Origin: Sphingopyxis sp.
GTDB lineage: Bacteria; Pseudomonadota; Alphaproteobacteria; Sphingomonadales; Sphingomonadaceae
Assembly: GCA_017745175.1 (NCBI GenBank)
Contig: JAGHZY010000005.1
Span: forward strand, 62,001 to 126,000
Length of the DNA: 64,000 nucleotides
Direction: 5' to 3'
Below, one piece after another: positions 7,797-16,010 of the stretch; position 1 is the first letter of the stretch; the number at the start of each line of letters is the position of its first letter. Below the pieces are notes generated by a model, which saw nothing but the letters and a program-made list of their open reading frames with translations, made no database searches and was not told the DNA's origin. The position numbers were made by a program, and so were the translations under genes.

Positions 7797-9356
7797 ATGA
7801 AAAGGCTCACTGCACTGGTACTGGCCTGCTGCGCGGCGGCACCTGCCGTCGCGCAGCAGGCGCCCGTCGCCACGGTCACGGGCGGAACCGTCCGCGGCGC
7901 GACCGCCGAAGGCGTCGCCGCGTTCAAGGGCATTCCCTTCGCCGCTCCCCCGGTCGGGCCGCTCCGCTGGCGCGCCCCTCAGCCGGTTCTTCCCTGGGCA
8001 GGCGTTCGCGACGCGACCGCCTTCGGGCACGACTGCATGCAACTGCCGTTCCCGAGCGACGCTGCACCCCTCGGCACCGCGCCCGCGGAAGATTGCCTGA
8101 CCGTCAATGTCTGGGCGCCGGCGAGCGCCAAGGGCAAGAAACTGCCGGTGCTCTTCTGGATTTATGGCGGCGGCTTCGTGAACGGCGGAGCGTCGCCTGC
8201 GGTCTACGACGGATCGGCGCTCGCGCGCGACGGGATCGTCGTCGTCAGCTTCAACTATCGCGTGGGGCGTTTCGGTTTCTTTGCCCACCCCGCACTGACC
8301 GCCGCCGCCGAGGGGCCGGTCGGCAATTGGGGGCTGATGGACCAGCAGGCGGCGCTGCGCTGGACGCGCGACAATATCGCGGCCTTCGGCGGTGATCCCG
8401 GCCGCGTCACCATCATGGGCGAATCTGCCGGCGGCATGTCGGTGCTCAGCCTGCTGGGGGCATCCGCCGCGCGCGGCCTGTTTCACGGCGCCATCATCAT
8501 GTCGGGCGGCGGGCGCACCGCCGGCCAGCAGCGCGAGATGACGCGCGACCTGCCGGGTCTGCCGTCGGCCGAGACGATCGGGCTCAATTTCGCGACGAGC
8601 GTCGGCATCGAGGGCAGGGATGCAACCGCGCTCGCCGCGCTGAGGGCGCTGCCCGCCGAGCGTATCGTGTCGGGACTCAATCTCGCCAGTCTCTTCGCGC
8701 CGCCGTCGGGGCGGCCGACGTGGTCGGGACCTTTCACCGACGGGGTGACGCTGATCGGCAGTGTCGAGGCGATGTTCGATCGCGGCGCCCAGGCGCCGGT
8801 GCCGGTCATGGTCGGCGCAACCAGCGCCGATATCGGCTTTGTACTCGCGAAGACGAAGGAACAGATCTTCGAGAGTTTCGGTGCGAACGCGGCGAAGGCG
8901 AAGGCGATATATGATCCGAAGGGCGATGCCGCCTTCTTCGACGCGATGCTGAAGGTCGGCGGCGACCGGTTCATGATCGAACCGGCGCGCTATGCTGCCA
9001 GCCGCGTGGCGGCTGCCGGGCAGCCTGCCTATCATTACCGTTTTTCCTATGTCGCGGAAACGGCGCGCGACGGGTCGAAGGGCGCTGCCCATGCCAGCGA
9101 CATTCCCTATTTCCTCGACACGGTGGCGACCAAATACGGGCCGGCAACGACGACGGCCGACCGCACGATGGCGACGGCAGTCAGCAGCTTCGTCGTCAAT
9201 TTCGTCAAGACCGGAAATCCCAACGGATCGGGCCTGGCGGACTGGCCTCGTTTTCGCCCGGGTGAGGTGATGGATTTCTCCCCGGACGGTGCCGCACGAT
9301 CGGGCAGCGATCCGTGGACCGAGAGACTCGACCTCGTCGGTCCGGGACCGAACTGA
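7797..9356 (+). CDS. Type-B carboxylesterase/lipase, secreted
   Basis: 519 residues. A signal peptide ends near AVAQQ, then the family landmarks follow: EDCLTVNVW, the oxyanion loop GGGF, the nucleophile elbow GESAGG with Ser about residue 210, and a catalytic His about 432 (AAHASDIPYF). It should cleave carboxyl esters in the periplasm or outside the cell, for example acyl or aryl decorations on the glycoside taken up by the adjacent TBDR. The ATG at 7797 sits six bases after GGGAGA. The ATG at 7791 directly abuts that site and is less likely. The gene follows the TBDR stop by 43 bp, so an operon is likely. Confidence 0.9.
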   Translation: MKRLTALVLACCAAAPAVAQQAPVATVTGGTVRGATAEGVAAFKGIPFAAPPVGPLRWRAPQPVLPWAGVRDATAFGHDCMQLPFPSDAAPLGTAPAEDCLTVNVWAPASAKGKKLPVLFWIYGGGFVNGGASPAVYDGSALARDGIVVVSFNYRVGRFGFFAHPALTAAAEGPVGNWGLMDQQAALRWTRDNIAAFGGDPGRVTIMGESAGGMSVLSLLGASAARGLFHGAIIMSGGGRTAGQQREMTRDLPGLPSAETIGLNFATSVGIEGRDATALAALRALPAERIVSGLNLASLFAPPSGRPTWSGPFTDGVTLIGSVEAMFDRGAQAPVPVMVGATSADIGFVLAKTKEQIFESFGANAAKAKAIYDPKGDAAFFDAMLKVGGDRFMIEPARYAASRVAAAGQPAYHYRFSYVAETARDGSKGAAHASDIPYFLDTVATKYGPATTTADRTMATAVSSFVVNFVKTGNPNGSGLADWPRFRPGEVMDFSPDGAARSGSDPWTERLDLVGPGPN

Positions 9357-10196
9357 CGAGGCTTCGGCGCCGGAAATGACCGTTTCGGTCGATTTGCGTC
9401 GCGACGGACCGGCGACCATGAATGCCCGCTTCTCCCGACCCGGGCCGGAATATTGACCGTCTGCAACGGGCCACTGCAGAGCGGGCAGGGTGCACCCGGT
9501 AACGGTGCGATGCTCGCCGTTCGTTGTCTGACGCGCTGCATGATCGATAGCGAGCGCGTCTATCGATCAAGATAACCGCCTCGAGCGATAGAGACGCGGC
9601 CTATCGATCACCTGCATGATTGGCTCGCCCGATCGGCCGGAAAATGTGCCTCTCAAATGAGGAGCAGCGTCCAAGTATATGCCATCCGCACCGACAAACT
9701 CGTTCGCGAACATGAAGCGCTACACTATTGAAAAATGGCGCATTTCATGGCGATAAATTTGCAGTTCGCGCAGAATTTTCCAACCTGATTCGAATTTGCT
9801 TTCGAGCCAGCTTTGGGATCGAAGAAATTTCCTGAAGATTTCAAGGGAAATGGCGGACGCACTTTTTTACGGGGCTGGGGCGGCGGCGAACGCGGAGAAA
9901 TAGAGCGGTGATGGCGGTCGGCTTGCCCGCGCCGCGGCGACAACCCTGATCCGCACACTACCGCGCGTTGGTCTATAATTCGTCGTGCAACCGTGTCGCT
10001 CAGGCAAGGCAATTTGGTTGTGGGCAGCGTCTGCTGTGATGATTTGCCTTCAAAAAGTGGTCAGTCCGCTGACCGCCATCATGGAACAACCCGAAAGCAT
10101 TCGTTCAGTATCCAAATGATGAGGCCGCTTCGTTCTGTCGGGAACCTTGCAGGTCGTCTCGGGTTGTTTTGAAAACGCCGGACCGAAGCAGCCCCC
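9357..10196. other. Gene-poor 840-bp intergenic region with paired hairpins
   Basis: I found no convincing gene in this stretch, and its middle (about 9640-9860) is visibly more AT-rich than the flanks. It contains two related dyads near 9541 and 9586 and a 6-bp hairpin GGTCAG/CTGACC at 10059-10074. A 10-bp inverted pair, AACAACCCGA at 10085-10094 and TCGGGTTGTT at 10159-10168, stands just before the VOC gene. Promoter or small-RNA functions cannot be decided by reading. Confidence 0.6.
9541..9606. repeat. Two related palindromic units
   Basis: Unit 1 has perfect 10-bp arms TGATCGATAG and CTATCGATCA around a 9-nt centre (9541-9569). Unit 2 has 6-bp arms CGATAG and CTATCG, again around a 9-nt centre (9586-9606), and its right arm is also followed by ATCA. 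The centres lie about 41 bp apart. It could be a diverged tandem duplication or a pair of binding sites. Confidence 0.5.
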
Positions 10197-10556
10197 ATGA
10201 ACCTGCAGAAAACTTACACTTCTTTGCTAACTGGCGATTTGGCTGCAGCCGAACGCTGGTACGGCAACTTATTGGGCCGCGGTCCGGACAGCCGACCTAT
10301 GGCGACGCTGGTACAGTGGGAATCCTCCGGCGGTGGCGGGTTGATGCTCTCGGATAACGATGAAATTGCCAGCCGCGGCGCCGCCTTCTTTTATGTTGCC
10401 GACATTGAGGTAGAGCGTGAAAGGCTCCGCAGTCTCGGGATCATGCTTGGAGACGATATCGAGGGCGATTATTCTAGGCTCGCGCAGGTGTCCGATCCCG
10501 ACGGCAATCTCCTCACACTGGCTACGCCGCCCCGGCGACCCTTCCCGGCAGCCTGA
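10197..10556 (+). CDS. VOC-family (glyoxalase/bleomycin resistance/dioxygenase fold) protein
   Basis: 119 residues, the length of one VOC module pair. It starts with the beta-strand-helix LQKTYTSLLTGDLAAAERWY typical of the fold and ends with QVSDPDGNLLTLA, which carries the usual DPDGN turn and metal-ligand region. The glyoxalase-type Glu/His ligands are not all obvious, so the reaction cannot be named. There is no clear ribosome-binding site before the ATG. The codons are less GC-rich than in neighbouring genes, and the gene stands alone in a gene-poor stretch, which suggests transfer or relaxed selection. Confidence 0.75.
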   Translation: MNLQKTYTSLLTGDLAAAERWYGNLLGRGPDSRPMATLVQWESSGGGGLMLSDNDEIASRGAAFFYVADIEVERERLRSLGIMLGDDIEGDYSRLAQVSDPDGNLLTLATPPRRPFPAA

Positions 10557-10738
10557 CCGGACGATAAACCGCAGCGGGTACGGCCCCATTTCTTGTGCCG
10601 CTGAGTGGGCTCCTTGCGCCTGGTTTATGTATGAATTTCCGGTGTTCGGGGCGAAAGTTGCCGGTCCGCAATCGGCCAGGTTCAGCGATCCCGCCTACTG
10701 GCAGGATCGCGCTGGTCTCGAACGGGGTGAGAAGCAGT

Positions 10739-10993
10739 CTAACACTGAGCCCGATAGAAGACGCGATGCAGAGCCCTGTAGCCTACGCATCCTATCGCAG
10801 ATGCTATCACCAGCGCTAGCGCGATGGCGGCTAAGAAACGCGGGGCCTGAGAAGTGTCGCAACCCTGCTCCCAGAAGCATTTCTCCACAATCAACGGCAA
10901 GCTCGCTCCCGCAAGAGCTGGCCAAGATCCGAACTAAAGGAGGAACCCGGCTATTCGGTCCCACATTGTCGATTGTTCGTCGGAATAAGCCAT
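10739..10993 (-). pseudogene. Small membrane protein broken by an in-frame amber codon
   Basis: Read on the minus strand from an ATG at 10993 (or the ATG at 10966), the frame gives an 84-codon protein interrupted once by TAG at 10936-10934 (codon 20). Reading continues coherently on both sides: MWDRIAGFLL, stop, FGSWPALAGASLPL, then a hydrophobic helix FLAAIALALVIASAIGCVGY, ending in HRVFYRAQC. The protein-like composition on both sides of a single stop suggests a recently inactivated gene for a two-helix membrane protein, for example by TGG to TAG. A downstream TTG start giving a shorter product remains possible. No family recognised. It follows the small exported-protein gene on the same strand. 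Confidence 0.5.
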
Positions 10994-11078
10994 AGCGGAA
11001 GCATAGCGGCACTTTGATTGTCCGCAATCGGTCGGATACAGGCAAAGGCACGGAATACCGGGCCAACCGAGTCGGCAC

Positions 11079-11450
11079 TCATTCCAGCGCGCGATGCATC
11101 CATATGACGCTGGGGACCTTCCTCTTGCCGTCCTCGGTGATCACGCTGAACGCGTCGAAAGTACCGGTCATCTTTCTAAATTCCGCCTCACCGACCTGTT
11201 CGCCGTCCATCCAACGCGTTTGCCTGACATCGAAACTGCATCGCCAGGACCGCTTGCTCACCCCGATGTCTTCGCAAGCGACATTGCTAACAGCATAGCG
11301 CGTGTTGGGACGCACCTGCTGCCCCTCCTGATCGACGCATCCGTCGACGGTTGCGGAGCAATATTCCTTCCGGAGAAGGAGCCACTCGACGATACTCGCA
11401 TCGGGAGCGCCAATCGACGCCCCGCTCAGGATCATCAGCGCCGCGATCAT
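11079..11450 (-). CDS. Small exported protein of unknown function
   Basis: A 123-residue product from the ATG at 11450; an upstream TTG at 11519 would add 23 residues. The N-terminus MIAALMILSGASIGAPDASI looks like a short signal peptide. The mature part carries four cysteines (for example EYCSATVDGCVD, VACED and RCSFDV), which suggests two disulfides in the periplasm. I do not recognise the family. No strong ribosome-binding site precedes either start. It lies in the low-GC, gene-poor stretch. Confidence 0.6.
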   Translation of the reverse strand: MIAALMILSGASIGAPDASIVEWLLLRKEYCSATVDGCVDQEGQQVRPNTRYAVSNVACEDIGVSKRSWRCSFDVRQTRWMDGEQVGEAEFRKMTGTFDAFSVITEDGKRKVPSVIWMHRALE

Positions 11451-11816
11451 GGCGGGCTGGCCCCTGCACGCGCTTCCATCCACCTGGCCTGCGCCGCTTG
11501 TTGAGACATCCACCTGCAATCAATTTCAGATTTGATCATCGCGCGGACTCGTTCCGATGTCGAGAAATTGCATTCGGCCCCGTTCGTCTGCCCAAGTCAA
11601 TACCGTGCTGCGGAAACGGCGAAACGGAGGCATGCAAGGTAATAGAAAACTCAAGTTCTCAACCGGTCGGCTTCCGGTCATCGACAGCGTTTCACCGCGG
11701 GCGTCCGCTTCTTGGCATCTGTGTCCGCAACCGGCCATCCGGGAACGGCGAATGAGGGATCGATGCATGCGGCCTGGTATGGCGGGTTCATCGCGGGTTG
11801 TGCGGAGCGTGATGGT
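11451..11816. other. Intergenic region, nothing recognised
   Basis: 366 bp between the small exported-protein gene and the 3' end of the Lrp/AsnC regulator. Several frames are open but none has convincing protein character. I see no strong terminator or operator. Confidence 0.5.
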
Positions 11817-12254
11817 TTAAACAGAGCTCAGCAGGAGGCTGGTTTCACTGTTCGAGATGCCGTCGATCATGCGGATCTCGCGCAGTACGCGATCGAAGTC
11901 AGACAGGCTGGCCGTGCAGATGTCTGCTACCAGATCCCAATTGCCGTTCGTGGTATGAAGCGCGCGTATCTCGACGATCCCGCGCAATTTCTGGATGACC
12001 TGCGTTGTCGACTTGCCGACCACCTCGATCATCATGACCGCGCGAATGGTGAGATCGTCATGATCCTCGCGAACCCGAACCGTGAAGCCGAGCAGTGCGC
12101 CGGATGCGAGGAGGCGATCGAGCCGGTTCTGCACCGTGCCACGCGCGACCCCGACCGCCTCGGCGAGCTTGGCGAGCGGCGCCCGTCCATCGGCACGGAG
12201 ATGTGCGATGATGCGGCGATCGAGATCGTCAGGGATGAACTTGGCGACGCCCAT
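11817..12254 (-). CDS. Lrp/AsnC-family transcriptional regulator
   Basis: 145 residues. The N-terminal winged HTH reads LDRRIIAHLRADGRAPLAKL with recognition region VGVARGTVQNRLDRL (about 32-46). It is followed by an AsnC ligand-binding (RAM) domain ending in ISNSETSLLLSSV. I chose the ATG at 12254 because GGAGAAA lies just upstream; a longer frame to 12305 lacks a ribosome-binding site. It is divergent from the ornithine cyclodeaminase-family gene, the usual arrangement for amino-acid-responsive activators of a neighbouring catabolic gene. A TTGATC/GATCAA dyad lies 34 bp before its start. Confidence 0.92.
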   Translation of the reverse strand: MGVAKFIPDDLDRRIIAHLRADGRAPLAKLAEAVGVARGTVQNRLDRLLASGALLGFTVRVREDHDDLTIRAVMMIEVVGKSTTQVIQKLRGIVEIRALHTTNGNWDLVADICTASLSDFDRVLREIRMIDGISNSETSLLLSSV

Positions 12255-12288
12255 GGTTTCTCCACAATGAGACAAAAAGGCAAAATGG

Positions 12289-12305
12289 TTGATCAAATTG
12301 ATCAA
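12289..12305. promoter_or_regulatory. Candidate Lrp/AsnC operator
   Basis: TTGATCAAATTGATCAA has perfect 6-bp arms TTGATC/GATCAA around a 5-bp AT centre. It lies in the divergent gap between the regulator and the ornithine cyclodeaminase-family gene. AT-rich dyads of this size are typical Lrp/AsnC targets. Confidence 0.5.
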
Positions 12306-12397
12306 TATTTCCGAGATGACAACCCGGTCTTGTTATTTTTGCGGGCATTGGCTGTCGATATGCTGCGAGTCCTCCAATTGCCAACAAAGGACAATCC

Positions 12398-13447
12398 ATG
12401 CCGCCATCGCCCTCGCAGCTCGCCCTGATCCCCTTTGTCAGCGTCGCGAACATGATGCGGCTGGTCCATCATGTCGGCCTTGAAACGATGCTCTGCGAGC
12501 TGACCGACGCCGTCGAGGCGGACTATCGTCGCTGGCCGCTGTTCGAGAAGACGGCCCGGCTCGCGTCGCATTCGCAGGAGGGTGTCATCGAACTGATGCC
12601 CACGAGCGACGGCGAGAGCTTCGCATTCAAATATGTGAACGGACATCCCGCCAACATCGCCTCGGGGTTCCAGACTGTTGCTGCCTTCGGGCTGCTCGCC
12701 CGCGTCGATACCGGATATCCGCTCATGCTGACCGAAATGACCTTGCTGACCGCGCTGCGGACTGCGGCGACCTCGGCGATGGCGGCGCGCCGTCTCGCGC
12801 CCGAGGGTGCCAGGGTCATGGCGATGATCGGCAATGGCGCGCAGGCCGAGTTTCAGGCACTTGCCATGAAGGCCGTGGTCGGCATCGAGGAAATACGGCT
12901 TTACGATATCGATGCAAACGCAACCGCGAAGGCAGCGCGTAATCTGGCGGGCCGCGGCTTGCGGCTCATCCGCTGCGCTACGCCCGAGGATGCGGTTCTG
13001 GGGGCCGAGATCATCACGACCTGCACGGCGGACAAGGCATATGCGACGATCCTGACCGACAATATGGTCGGGGCGGGCGTGCACATCAATGCGATCGGCG
13101 GCGATTGCCCCGGCAAGACCGAGTTGCACAAGGACATATTGCAGCGTGCGCAGACCTTCGTCGAATTCGAGCCGCAGACGCGGATCGAAGGGGAAATCCA
13201 GCAGATGGACGCGGCCTATCCGGTCACCGAATTCTGGCGGGTCGTTTCGGGAGAGGCCGAGGGCCGGAGCGACGCCGCGCAGATCACATTGTTCGACAGC
13301 GTCGGCTTCGCGATCGAGGATTTTTCGGCGCTGAAATATATCCATTCGCGGATAGAGGCGACCGACTTCTTCCAGCAGATCGATATCCTCGCCGACCCCG
13401 ACGACCCGCGCGATTTGTTCGGGATGCTCCAGCGCGCCGCCGCATGA
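12398..13447 (+). CDS. Ornithine cyclodeaminase/mu-crystallin-family protein
   Basis: 349 residues, normal for the family. The substrate region includes FAFKYVNGHPANIASGFQTV and the Rossmann part begins VMAMIGNGAQAEFQALAM (about 144-161). Later motifs ITTCTADKAYATIL and GVHINAIGGDCPGKTEL are characteristic of the family. True ornithine cyclodeaminases convert L-ornithine to L-proline and ammonia, using NAD in a hydride-borrowing cycle; relatives are alanine dehydrogenases or imine reductases. AAAGGA precedes the ATG. Divergent from the Lrp/AsnC regulator and upstream of an amidase, it is probably part of amino-acid catabolism. Confidence 0.9.
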   Translation: MPPSPSQLALIPFVSVANMMRLVHHVGLETMLCELTDAVEADYRRWPLFEKTARLASHSQEGVIELMPTSDGESFAFKYVNGHPANIASGFQTVAAFGLLARVDTGYPLMLTEMTLLTALRTAATSAMAARRLAPEGARVMAMIGNGAQAEFQALAMKAVVGIEEIRLYDIDANATAKAARNLAGRGLRLIRCATPEDAVLGAEIITTCTADKAYATILTDNMVGAGVHINAIGGDCPGKTELHKDILQRAQTFVEFEPQTRIEGEIQQMDAAYPVTEFWRVVSGEAEGRSDAAQITLFDSVGFAIEDFSALKYIHSRIEATDFFQQIDILADPDDPRDLFGMLQRAAA

Positions 13448-13573
13448 CCATGTGACCGGTTCCCGCCGATTCAGCAAAACAGATGTCGAGCGCCGATGCT
13501 AAGTATCGGCGCATTAGAGCGAAGCCGATCTCTCGCGGAACGGTCAGGGCGCGAACCAAGGTTCGAAAGGTGA

Positions 13574-14980
13574 GTGCCCGAAATGATGAATATCAAGGAT
13601 GCGTCGGAAATCGGCTTGCTCGATATGCACGATCAGGCCGGGCTCGTCCGGAGAGGCGAGCTTTCGCCCGGCGAGCTCATCGAGGCTGCGATCGTGCGCG
13701 CCGAAGCGCTCGACTCCGGCCTCAATGCGCTCAGCGTCAAGGCCTGGGAACAGGCGCGGTGCGCGGCGCCGACCGCCGATGGAGAAATGCGCGGTGTGCC
13801 ATGGCTGGTGAAGGAAGGGCTCGATTATGCCGGCATGCCCACGCGGAGCGGCTCGCGCGCCTTTTCCGAAGCGATACCCGCTACCTCGGGCTCGCCCTAC
13901 ACCCGGTGTTTCGACGATGCCGGCATGGTCGCGATCGGGAAGAGCAGCGCCCCCGAATTCGGTCTGTTGCCCACGACCGAACCGCTCCTCTACGGGCCGG
14001 TACATAATCCCTGGTCGCCCGGCCATTCGGCAGGCGGCTCGAGCGGCGGCGCCACCGCGGCGGTCGCCGCGGGGATTGTTCCCGTCGCGCACGCCGCGGA
14101 CGGCGGCGGTTCCATCCGGATTCCCGCCGGTTGCTGCGGCCTCGTCGGGCTGAAGCCGACGCGGGGCAGCGCGGTGCGCGCGCGCGACCTCCACGCGATC
14201 GAGGACTTCCTTGTCGGTGACACGCTCGTCGCGCGCTCGGTCCGCGATGTCGCCTGGGCGACGCGGAGGGCCGCACGCACCGTCATGACGCCGGTCGAAC
14301 GTAACGAGCGCCAGCTTCGCATCGGGCTGGTTCTCGACAGCCTCGACGGCAACGCGCCCGAACCCGAGGTTGCGGCGGCGATCGGGCAGGCGGCCGAGCT
14401 TTGCGCCGATCTCGGGCATATCGTCGTTCCGTTCCAGCGGCGTGAAGACGGACCGCGCGTCGCCGCCTGCTTCGAGACGATCTGGGGCTATGTGGCGCGC
14501 GACGCGGTGAACGCAGTCCGGGCCAGAGGGCTGGATATGGCGCAGCTGGAGCCGTGGACACTCGGCCTCTTCGACTGGAGCGCGCGGTTCGGGCCAGGCG
14601 ATCTCGACGATTTTCATCGCGCTGTGGCGGCGAACGCGCTGGCGCATGAATCGAGTTTCGAGGACGTCGATATCCTTCTCTCGCCGGTCCTGCGGCGCGC
14701 CACCGTTCCGCTCGGCGAACTGGCGCCCGATCGACCGTTCGACGCGCTCTTCGCCGCCATGTTCGACTATATCGGTTACACGCCGCTACATAACCTGACC
14801 GGCAATCCTGCGCTCTCGCTTCCGCTCGTCACCATGTCCGACGGCATGCCGATCGGCAGCATGTTCTCCGCGCGCCGCGGCGACGATGCCTTGCTTCTCG
14901 CGCTGGCGCTCCAGCTCGAGGAAGCCACGGGCTGGAGCAAGCGCTGGCCGGCCGTCTCGATCCGGCAGTTCACCGCGTGA
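13574..14980 (+). CDS. Amidase-signature-family hydrolase
   Basis: 468 residues. The Ser-cisSer-Lys triad is visible: Lys in PWLVKEGLDYAG (about 79), the glycine/serine-rich signature GHSAGGSSGGATAAVAAG with the cis-Ser (about 157), and the nucleophile Ser in DGGGSIRIPAG (about 180). It hydrolyses a carboxamide or N-acyl bond in the cytoplasm. The start is uncertain: GTG 13574, ATG 13583 or ATG 13586. The only ribosome-binding site, AAAGG at 13566-13570, fits the ATG at 13583 in spacing. It lies 14 bp before the epimerase gene, so the two form an operon and probably act on the same N-acyl amino acid or peptide. Confidence 0.9.
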   Translation: MPEMMNIKDASEIGLLDMHDQAGLVRRGELSPGELIEAAIVRAEALDSGLNALSVKAWEQARCAAPTADGEMRGVPWLVKEGLDYAGMPTRSGSRAFSEAIPATSGSPYTRCFDDAGMVAIGKSSAPEFGLLPTTEPLLYGPVHNPWSPGHSAGGSSGGATAAVAAGIVPVAHAADGGGSIRIPAGCCGLVGLKPTRGSAVRARDLHAIEDFLVGDTLVARSVRDVAWATRRAARTVMTPVERNERQLRIGLVLDSLDGNAPEPEVAAAIGQAAELCADLGHIVVPFQRREDGPRVAACFETIWGYVARDAVNAVRARGLDMAQLEPWTLGLFDWSARFGPGDLDDFHRAVAANALAHESSFEDVDILLSPVLRRATVPLGELAPDRPFDALFAAMFDYIGYTPLHNLTGNPALSLPLVTMSDGMPIGSMFSARRGDDALLLALALQLEEATGWSKRWPAVSIRQFTA

Positions 14981-14994
14981 AGGAGATTTGAGCG

Positions 14995-15981
14995 ATGCCG
15001 ACAAGCCTGGCGACCAGCATCGAGCCCTGGCGGACGCGCGACAGCTTCCGGATCGCGGGGCTCGAGATCAACGAAATCGATTTTCTGCTCGTGCGTCTCG
15101 TGCGCGATGGCGTCGAGGGCCGCGGTGAGGCGGCCGGGGTCGGCTATCGCGGCGATCTGCCCGCCGCCATGGTGCCGCAGATCGAGAGCCTCCGCGCAGA
15201 GATCGAGCGGGGAATGGACCGTGCAGCGCTGAACGGCATTCTCCCTGCCTGTGGCGCACGCAACGCCCTCGATTGCGCGATGTGGGAACTCGATGCCCGG
15301 CTTGCCGGAGCGCCGGTGTGGCGGCTCGCGGGCCTTCGCCGGCCGGGACCGGTCGAAAGCGTCTTCACGATCGGGATCGACACGCCCGGCGTCATGGCGG
15401 GCAAGGCCTGTGCGCTGGCCGGTGCCCGCTGTCTGAAGCTCAAGCTTGGCGGTGATGGCGGCGATGCCGAGCGGATTCGCGCGGTTCGCGCCGCCCGGCC
15501 CGATGCCTGGATCGGCGTCGACGCCAACCGCAGCTATACCCTCGCCAGCCTCGACGCGATGGTGTCCGTCTTCGCCGATTGCGGCGTCGCGCTCGTCGAG
15601 CAGCCGCTCGAAATCGGATGCGAGGCCGACATGGCGGCGGTCGACCTGCCCATGCCCGTCGCCGCCGACGAAAGCGTGCAGGATATCGACGACCTCGAAG
15701 TGCTCGTCGGCCGCTTCGATATCGTCAATATCAAGCTCGACAAATGCGGCGGCCTGACGCACGCGCTGGCGATGGAGCGGCGCGCGCGCGAACTCGGTTT
15801 CGGCGTGATGGTGGGCAATATGCTGGGTACGAGCTGGTCGCACGCGCCGGCGCTGCTCTTCGCGCAGCGCTGCGACGTCGCCGATCTCGACGGCCCGTAT
15901 CTGATGGCGGGGGATCGTTCGCCGGGGCTGGTCTATGCGAACGGAAGGGTCGATTGTCCGCCGGGGGTCTGGGGGGATTAG
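14995..15981 (+). CDS. Enolase-superfamily dipeptide epimerase / N-acyl-amino-acid racemase type
   Basis: 328 residues. The active-site Lys pair is in CLKLKLG (about 143-147). Metal ligands are Asp in GVDANRSYT, Glu in LVEQPLE and Asp in VAADES. The second-face Lys is in NIKLDKCGG. This is the L-Ala-D/L-Glu epimerase subgroup, and the same family includes DgcA, an N-acetyl-D-glutamate racemase that works with DUF1611 DgcN. A DUF1611 gene lies about 1.3 kb downstream, beyond an AraC regulator, so a DgcA-like role is plausible. A muropeptide dipeptide substrate is the alternative. GAAGGAG precedes the ATG. Confidence 0.88.
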   Translation: MPTSLATSIEPWRTRDSFRIAGLEINEIDFLLVRLVRDGVEGRGEAAGVGYRGDLPAAMVPQIESLRAEIERGMDRAALNGILPACGARNALDCAMWELDARLAGAPVWRLAGLRRPGPVESVFTIGIDTPGVMAGKACALAGARCLKLKLGGDGGDAERIRAVRAARPDAWIGVDANRSYTLASLDAMVSVFADCGVALVEQPLEIGCEADMAAVDLPMPVAADESVQDIDDLEVLVGRFDIVNIKLDKCGGLTHALAMERRARELGFGVMVGNMLGTSWSHAPALLFAQRCDVADLDGPYLMAGDRSPGLVYANGRVDCPPGVWGD

Positions 15982-16010
15982 CCAGCGAGGGCGGGGCTCA
16001 TCCCGTGGCC

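Noticed and set aside
10695..11078. 127-codon minus-strand frame in the gene-poor region
   Set aside because: It overlaps the better amber-interrupted membrane frame, has no family features and no ribosome-binding site.
11526..11768. 80-codon minus-strand frame between the exported protein and the Lrp gene
   Set aside because: No ribosome-binding site, no recognisable domain and an Arg/Ser-rich composition. I could not support it.
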